64,000 nucleotides of DNA from Salinibacterium sp. NG253. GTDB lineage: Bacteria; Actinomycetota; Actinomycetes; Actinomycetales; Microbacteriaceae. The position numbers were made by a program, and so were the translations under genes. The notes beneath the pieces are model-generated. The model worked only from the letters and a program-made list of their open reading frames with translations, was not told the DNA's origin and searched no databases. Shown piece after piece: positions 60,230-64,000 of the stretch (the stretch's first letter is position 1; each line of letters opens with the position of its first letter). The stretch spans positions 248,378 through 312,377 of the forward strand of contig NZ_JADYWF010000001.1 of assembly GCF_015864945.1 (NCBI RefSeq), in the 5' to 3' direction.

Positions 60230-62206
60230 CTACAGGTCGACAAACGGTTCCAGATCGTCGAGATGAACGCGAAGCCCGGGCGCCGGCTGGCTGGAGCGTG
60301 GAGCCCCTGGTTTGCGGCTGCTGCGGGAGACCGTCGTGGCCGCCACCACGAGTGCTTTGAGTTGCTCAGCGACGGCTGCTCCGTCTTTGTAATCGAAACG
60401 AATGATGGTGCGAACCAGCCCATCGGAGAGATCGACGGGGCCGAGCACATCGAGAGACGCGACCGGCAGCTGGCTAATCGCATCCGAAACGAGCGGAATT
60501 TTTCCCGTGAGAGTTGCGACTCGCACTGCCGGCGGAAACCGCAACTCACGGCGATCGGCGAGTTCAGCTTGAGCGAAGTCTTCTTGGCGCCACGTGACAA
60601 GTGCTGTCGCGAGTGAGCCGCCGACCCCAACAACGACCGAGGGGGCGCCGTCCGCGCCGAGAGCAATCGCGTTTGACCACGCTCGAAGACAGTCCTCAGC
60701 AACGCGCAAACTCTCTCGCGCCAACATTCCGGCGCCGTCAAGCAGAATGACGGCGCGGTAGCCGCCCTCTGCGATCGGCTCGGCACCTCGAGTCGCAATG
60801 ATGAGCGATGGCTCGTTGGCCACCGTGAGGATCTGATGCTCGCCATCTGCGACGATCACGCGATAGCCAGGGAAGGCGCGTCCTAGTTCGTCAGCGGTAC
60901 GGCCGGTGCCCGATCCAACCATGCGCAGTCGGGTGCCATCACATTCACGACAGCGCCACTTGACGGCAAGCGCGCCACACCAGACGCAGCTGGGAGTGGC
61001 GGATGCCGACCGTTGCGCAAGCGGACCGGCGCACGTGGTGCAGCGGGCAGTCTGCGAGCACTCGGCGCACGCCAAGCGGGGTGCGTAGCCGGGGCGCGCC
61101 ACCTGCACGAGCACGGGACCCTCGTCGAGCCCGGCGCGCGCCGCCTTCCGTGCTGATGAGGGAATACGAGCAAGGGCTGCCAGGCGGTCTTGGCTCTCCT
61201 GGTTCGCGGTGGGGATCACTTTCGGTGGGCGGATGCCGCCGGGGCTGATGGCCGCCAACCACCCGACTTCAACGAGTCGTTGCACTTCGGTGCTGCGCGA
61301 ATGGCTCATGAACACCAGCGAGCAGTGTTGTTGCTCTTGGCGGAGCAGCGCGGCATCCCGCGTATGGATGTACGGCGTGAGATTTTCGCTGTAGAGCGGG
61401 TCGCCGTCGTCCCACACTACGATCAGACCGAGGTTAGACGCGGGTGCATACACTGCAGAACGATTGCCGATGATAACGAACGGGGTGTCTTCGTGGGTGC
61501 GCAGAAAGTTACCGTAGCGCTTCTGAACGCTCTGGCGAGCATCCAATCTCAACACGCGTTCAGCGGGCAGCAGAGCCGCGACGGCTGCCTCAAGTTGTTC
61601 CTGATCACGAAAGTCCGGGGTCGCCAGAATCGCGGTCGTGCCGCGAGCAAGAGCCTGCGAGGCGAGTTCGGCCATCGTGACGGCCCAACGGCCAACCCAC
61701 ACGCCAGGAGCGACCTCCGCTACGCCGGTCGGTGCGGCCAGCGCGGCCCGCTTGTGCTCGGCGATAAGAGTGCCGATGGCACCCGCGTCGAAGTACGACA
61801 CTGCACGCGCTTCAGGGAGCGGGTCGTACGTGACCGTCGCGGGGTCGGGAAGTGACTTCTCCGCCCGAGCGTGACGTTTCGGGATGCCCAACCGCAGCAC
61901 ATCGGCTGCGTTACCGGCCGCTCGATCCGCCGCCGTGCGCGCCAGGGTCCACACCTCTGGAGACAACACGGGGAACGGAGAGATTACCGCTTCGAGCTCG
62001 CTGAGCTTGCCTGCGTAGGCGACAGTGTCGGTGAGTTCAACAATCCAGCCCTCCACGAGCCGGCCGAGCGTTCGCAGCGGAACCTTGACGCGAACGCCAG
62101 CGCGCGCCTCGGCACGAAACTTCTCGGGAACCGCGTAGTCAAAGAGTCTGTCGAGTTGGGGCAGCGGCGAATCAATGAGCACCCGAGCGATGGATGCTTG
62201 ACTCAT
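60230..62206 (-). CDS. priA: Probable replication restart protein PriA, helicase motifs lost
   Basis: A 658-residue PriA homologue. The N-terminal 3'-DNA-binding domain (about 1-105) is kept, as is a zinc-binding cysteine block (CAECSQTARCTTC, CVWCG, CRECDG near 378-420). But the place of Walker A reads LAAPTGVAEVAPGVW and the DEAH box reads VVWDDGDPLY, so ATPase and helicase activity are not expected. This loss is known for actinobacterial PriA. It may act only in primosome recruitment. Two bases after the metK stop. Confidence 0.92.
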   Translation of the reverse strand: MSQASIARVLIDSPLPQLDRLFDYAVPEKFRAEARAGVRVKVPLRTLGRLVEGWIVELTDTVAYAGKLSELEAVISPFPVLSPEVWTLARTAADRAAGNAADVLRLGIPKRHARAEKSLPDPATVTYDPLPEARAVSYFDAGAIGTLIAEHKRAALAAPTGVAEVAPGVWVGRWAVTMAELASQALARGTTAILATPDFRDQEQLEAAVAALLPAERVLRLDARQSVQKRYGNFLRTHEDTPFVIIGNRSAVYAPASNLGLIVVWDDGDPLYSENLTPYIHTRDAALLRQEQQHCSLVFMSHSRSTEVQRLVEVGWLAAISPGGIRPPKVIPTANQESQDRLAALARIPSSARKAARAGLDEGPVLVQVARPGYAPRLACAECSQTARCTTCAGPLAQRSASATPSCVWCGALAVKWRCRECDGTRLRMVGSGTGRTADELGRAFPGYRVIVADGEHQILTVANEPSLIIATRGAEPIAEGGYRAVILLDGAGMLARESLRVAEDCLRAWSNAIALGADGAPSVVVGVGGSLATALVTWRQEDFAQAELADRRELRFPPAVRVATLTGKIPLVSDAISQLPVASLDVLGPVDLSDGLVRTIIRFDYKDGAAVAEQLKALVVAATTVSRSSRKPGAPRSSQPAPGLRVHLDDLEPFVDL

Positions 62207-62208
62207 CT

Positions 62209-63405
62209 CTACAGCCCGGCGGCCCCGCGAAGAGCCTCAACGCGGTCAAGACGCTCCCACGTGAACTCAGGAAGCTCACGACCGAAGTGACCGTAGGTTG
62301 CAGTCTTCGCGTAAATGGGGCGCAAGAGATCGAGGTCGCGGATGATCGCGCCCGGGCGCAGATCGAATACCTCATGGATCGCGCCCAGAATGGCCTCGTC
62401 AGAAACATGACCGGTACCAAAGGTTTCGACGTACAGGCTGACGGGTGCTGCCCGGCCAATCGCGTAGGCGATTTGCACTTCGAGACGATCAGCAAGACCT
62501 GCGGCAACCGCATTCTTCGCGACCCAGCGCATGGCATAGGTCGCCGAACGGTCAACCTTCGAGGGGTCTTTGCCGCTGAATGCTCCCCCACCGTGACGGG
62601 ATGCCCCACCGTAAGTATCAACAATGACCTTGCGACCGGTGACCCCGGCATCACCCTGAGGGCCACCAATTTCGAAGCGGCCGCTTGGGTTCACAATCGA
62701 CTGCAGGTTCGACAGATCGAGGCCGGCGCTTTCTGCAATCGGTCGCACGACGAGTTCTTCGATCTCACGACGCAACTGGGCGGTTGACACAGACGGCGAA
62801 TGCTGCGTCGACAACACGACAGTCTCAATGCTGCGCGGCACCGATCCCTCGTAGCCCACGGTGACCTGAGTCTTGCCGTCGGGACGCAAATAGTCGACCA
62901 GGCCCTCCTTGCGCACCGCCGCGAGACGCTCGGCCATGCGGTGAGCGAACCAGACAGGGGCAGGCATGAGCTGCGGAGTCTCGTTAGTGGCGTATCCGAA
63001 CATGACACCCTGATCGCCAGCACCCAAGACATCCAGCGAGTCCGTGGAGTGACCTTCTCGCGCCTCAATGGCGCGATCGACGCCTTGGGCAATATCGGGC
63101 GACTGTGCACCAATCGAGACAGAGACTCCACAAGAACGACCATCAAAGCCAACATCAGAAGAGTTGTAACCGATGGAGGAAATGCGATCGCGCACGATGG
63201 CAGGGATGTCGGCATAGCCGGTTGTCGTCACTTCACCAGCGACATGCACGAGCCCCGTTGTCACGAGAGTCTCAACAGCGACCCGAGCATTCGGGTCTTC
63301 TTCGAGCAAAGCGTCAAGAATGCTGTCACTGATCTGATCGCAGATCTTGTCGGGGTGTCCCTCGGTAACAGACTCCGAGGTGAAGGTGCGCAGGGGCGAA
63401 GTCAT
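62209..63405 (-). CDS. metK: S-adenosylmethionine synthase
   Basis: A 398-residue enzyme making SAM from methionine and ATP. Seen are [18 protein letters not shown] (near 10-27), [12 protein letters not shown] (near 117-128) and [17 protein letters not shown] (near 265-281). ATG 63405 is chosen with GGAG seven bases before it, and the frame to 63504 would overlap coaBC. No SAM riboswitch is seen in the 31-base gap upstream. Confidence 0.98.
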   Translation of the reverse strand: MTSPLRTFTSESVTEGHPDKICDQISDSILDALLEEDPNARVAVETLVTTGLVHVAGEVTTTGYADIPAIVRDRISSIGYNSSDVGFDGRSCGVSVSIGAQSPDIAQGVDRAIEAREGHSTDSLDVLGAGDQGVMFGYATNETPQLMPAPVWFAHRMAERLAAVRKEGLVDYLRPDGKTQVTVGYEGSVPRSIETVVLSTQHSPSVSTAQLRREIEELVVRPIAESAGLDLSNLQSIVNPSGRFEIGGPQGDAGVTGRKVIVDTYGGASRHGGGAFSGKDPSKVDRSATYAMRWVAKNAVAAGLADRLEVQIAYAIGRAAPVSLYVETFGTGHVSDEAILGAIHEVFDLRPGAIIRDLDLLRPIYAKTATYGHFGRELPEFTWERLDRVEALRGAAGL

Positions 63406-63436
63406 AAGCCGTCTCCGGTAGTGATGAATATGGATG

Positions 63437-64000
63437 TCAGCGGGCTGCGAACACAAGATCCAGAATGCGGTGAGCCACCGACAACTTGCTTCCGCTTGCC
63501 TCACCCACTCTATCGCCGACCTTATCGATGACGATCACGGTGTTACGGTCTGAGGCGAAACCTTCAGTCCACCCGACGCGGTTGATGACCAAGAAATCAC
63601 AGCCCTTACGCGCGATCTTTGCGCGGCCCAGCTCAAGGAGCGCAGCGTCGTGCGGCTCAGTCTCGGCAGCGAAGCCAACGACGATTTGGCTCTCAGGGCT
63701 CTCTGCCGCGAGACCACGCAAAATGTCGGGGTTCTCTTCAAGACGTAGCTCGAGAGTGCTCGAATCGCTGCACTTCTTGATTTTTGATTGCGCAGTCTCC
63801 GCTGGACGGTAGTCAGCAACCGCCGCCGCCATAATGATGGCGTCGGCCGACTTCGCTTCAGCCTGCACCGCTGACTGCAATTCCAGAGTCGTAGACACCT
63901 GAACGCAGCGAACCCCGGCCGGAAGCGGAACCTCAAGATTCGCGGCGATGAGGGTGACGTCAGCGCCGCGCGCCGCGGCGGCCATAGCCAGAGCAACGCC
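63437..64000 (-). CDS. coaBC: Phosphopantothenoylcysteine synthetase/decarboxylase (CoaBC), C-terminal part
   Basis: The last 187 residues of the CoaB (ligase) domain, open at the right edge. Seen are [29 protein letters not shown] (synthetase motif), KIKK, the PDIL segment and NRVG (position near the end of the visible part). It joins cysteine to phosphopantothenate using CTP. The CoaC decarboxylase domain should lie beyond 64000. With coaE at 31158-31775, two coenzyme A genes flank this region. Confidence 0.93.
   Translation of the reverse strand, partial: GVALAMAAAARGADVTLIAANLEVPLPAGVRCVQVSTTLELQSAVQAEAKSADAIIMAAAVADYRPAETAQSKIKKCSDSSTLELRLEENPDILRGLAAESPESQIVVGFAAETEPHDAALLELGRAKIARKGCDFLVINRVGWTEGFASDRNTVIVIDKVGDRVGEASGSKLSVAHRILDLVFAAR

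Noticed and set aside
63406-63436. SAM riboswitch before metK
   Set aside because: Only 31 bases separate coaBC and metK, too short for any known SAM riboswitch.

Overview
The window is a gene-dense, moderately GC-rich chromosomal segment of an actinobacterium. The single-copy gene content (rbpA, whiA, opcA, a helicase-less priA, an ANTAR response regulator beside polA, an rpsA with a disordered tail, a Rieske gene inside the suf operon, a DUF6704 gene inside the trp operon) points to the family Microbacteriaceae. The genus cannot be settled from sequence reading alone. Nearly all of it is core metabolism and information processing. I see no integrase, transposase, phage gene, CRISPR array, toxin-antitoxin pair or restriction system, and no gene-free stretch longer than about 245 bp.

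Layout. 1-996: 5' part of an ABC-F ATPase gene (minus). 1118-1738: bioY (plus). 1789-5861: suf operon sufB-sufD-Rieske-sufC-sufT (minus). 6107-7996: heme A genes ctaA (plus) and ctaB (minus), convergent. 8232-16405: plus-strand pentose-phosphate/glycolysis operon tkt-tal-pgi-zwf-opcA-pgl, behind a structured leader. It ends at a strong bidirectional terminator facing rbpA. 16521-27845: minus-strand run uvrA-uvrC-rapZ-whiA-sodA-gap-pgk-tpiA-secG-rbpA. 27926-29071: a family GT4 glycosyltransferase (plus) whose 3' end overlaps uvrB. 29025-31775: coaE-uvrB (minus). 31815-32405: a DUF4126 membrane protein (plus). 32556-39020: polA, HPr, a DUF885 peptidase-like gene and rpsA (minus). 39081-40326: a hotdog thioesterase (plus), an ANTAR response regulator (minus) and tRNA-Leu(CAA) (plus). 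40499-64000: a long minus-strand run reading, in transcription order, coaBC (partial), metK, priA, fmt, rsmB, rpe, an FKBP isomerase, hisE-hisG-hisF-hisI, trpE, a Trp-operon membrane protein, DUF6704, trpC-trpB-trpA, lgt, gltB-gltD, pyk.

How the genes work together. tkt/tal/pgi/zwf/opcA/pgl with rpe supply both branches of the pentose phosphate pathway. gap/pgk/tpiA and pyk carry lower glycolysis. rpe, his and trp genes sit together, consistent with shared use of pentose phosphates and PRPP. gltBD supplies glutamate for his/trp amidotransfer and transamination. Nucleotide excision repair (uvrA, uvrB, uvrC) and polA are complete here. The order his-trp-lgt-pyk-(ANTAR regulator)-polA-rpsA-coaE-uvrB-uvrA-uvrC resembles, from memory, the order in Mycobacterium, so this is an old actinobacterial backbone rather than an accessory island.

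I did not find a clearly new biological system. The most worthwhile leads are the two function-unknown small membrane proteins inside the trp operon, the helicase-dead PriA, the structured tkt leader, a hairpin hard against the hisE start codon, the GT4/uvrB antisense overlap, and a few short repeats (17-bp duplication of the sufT end, GTG-triplet tract before pyk, palindrome before gltB).
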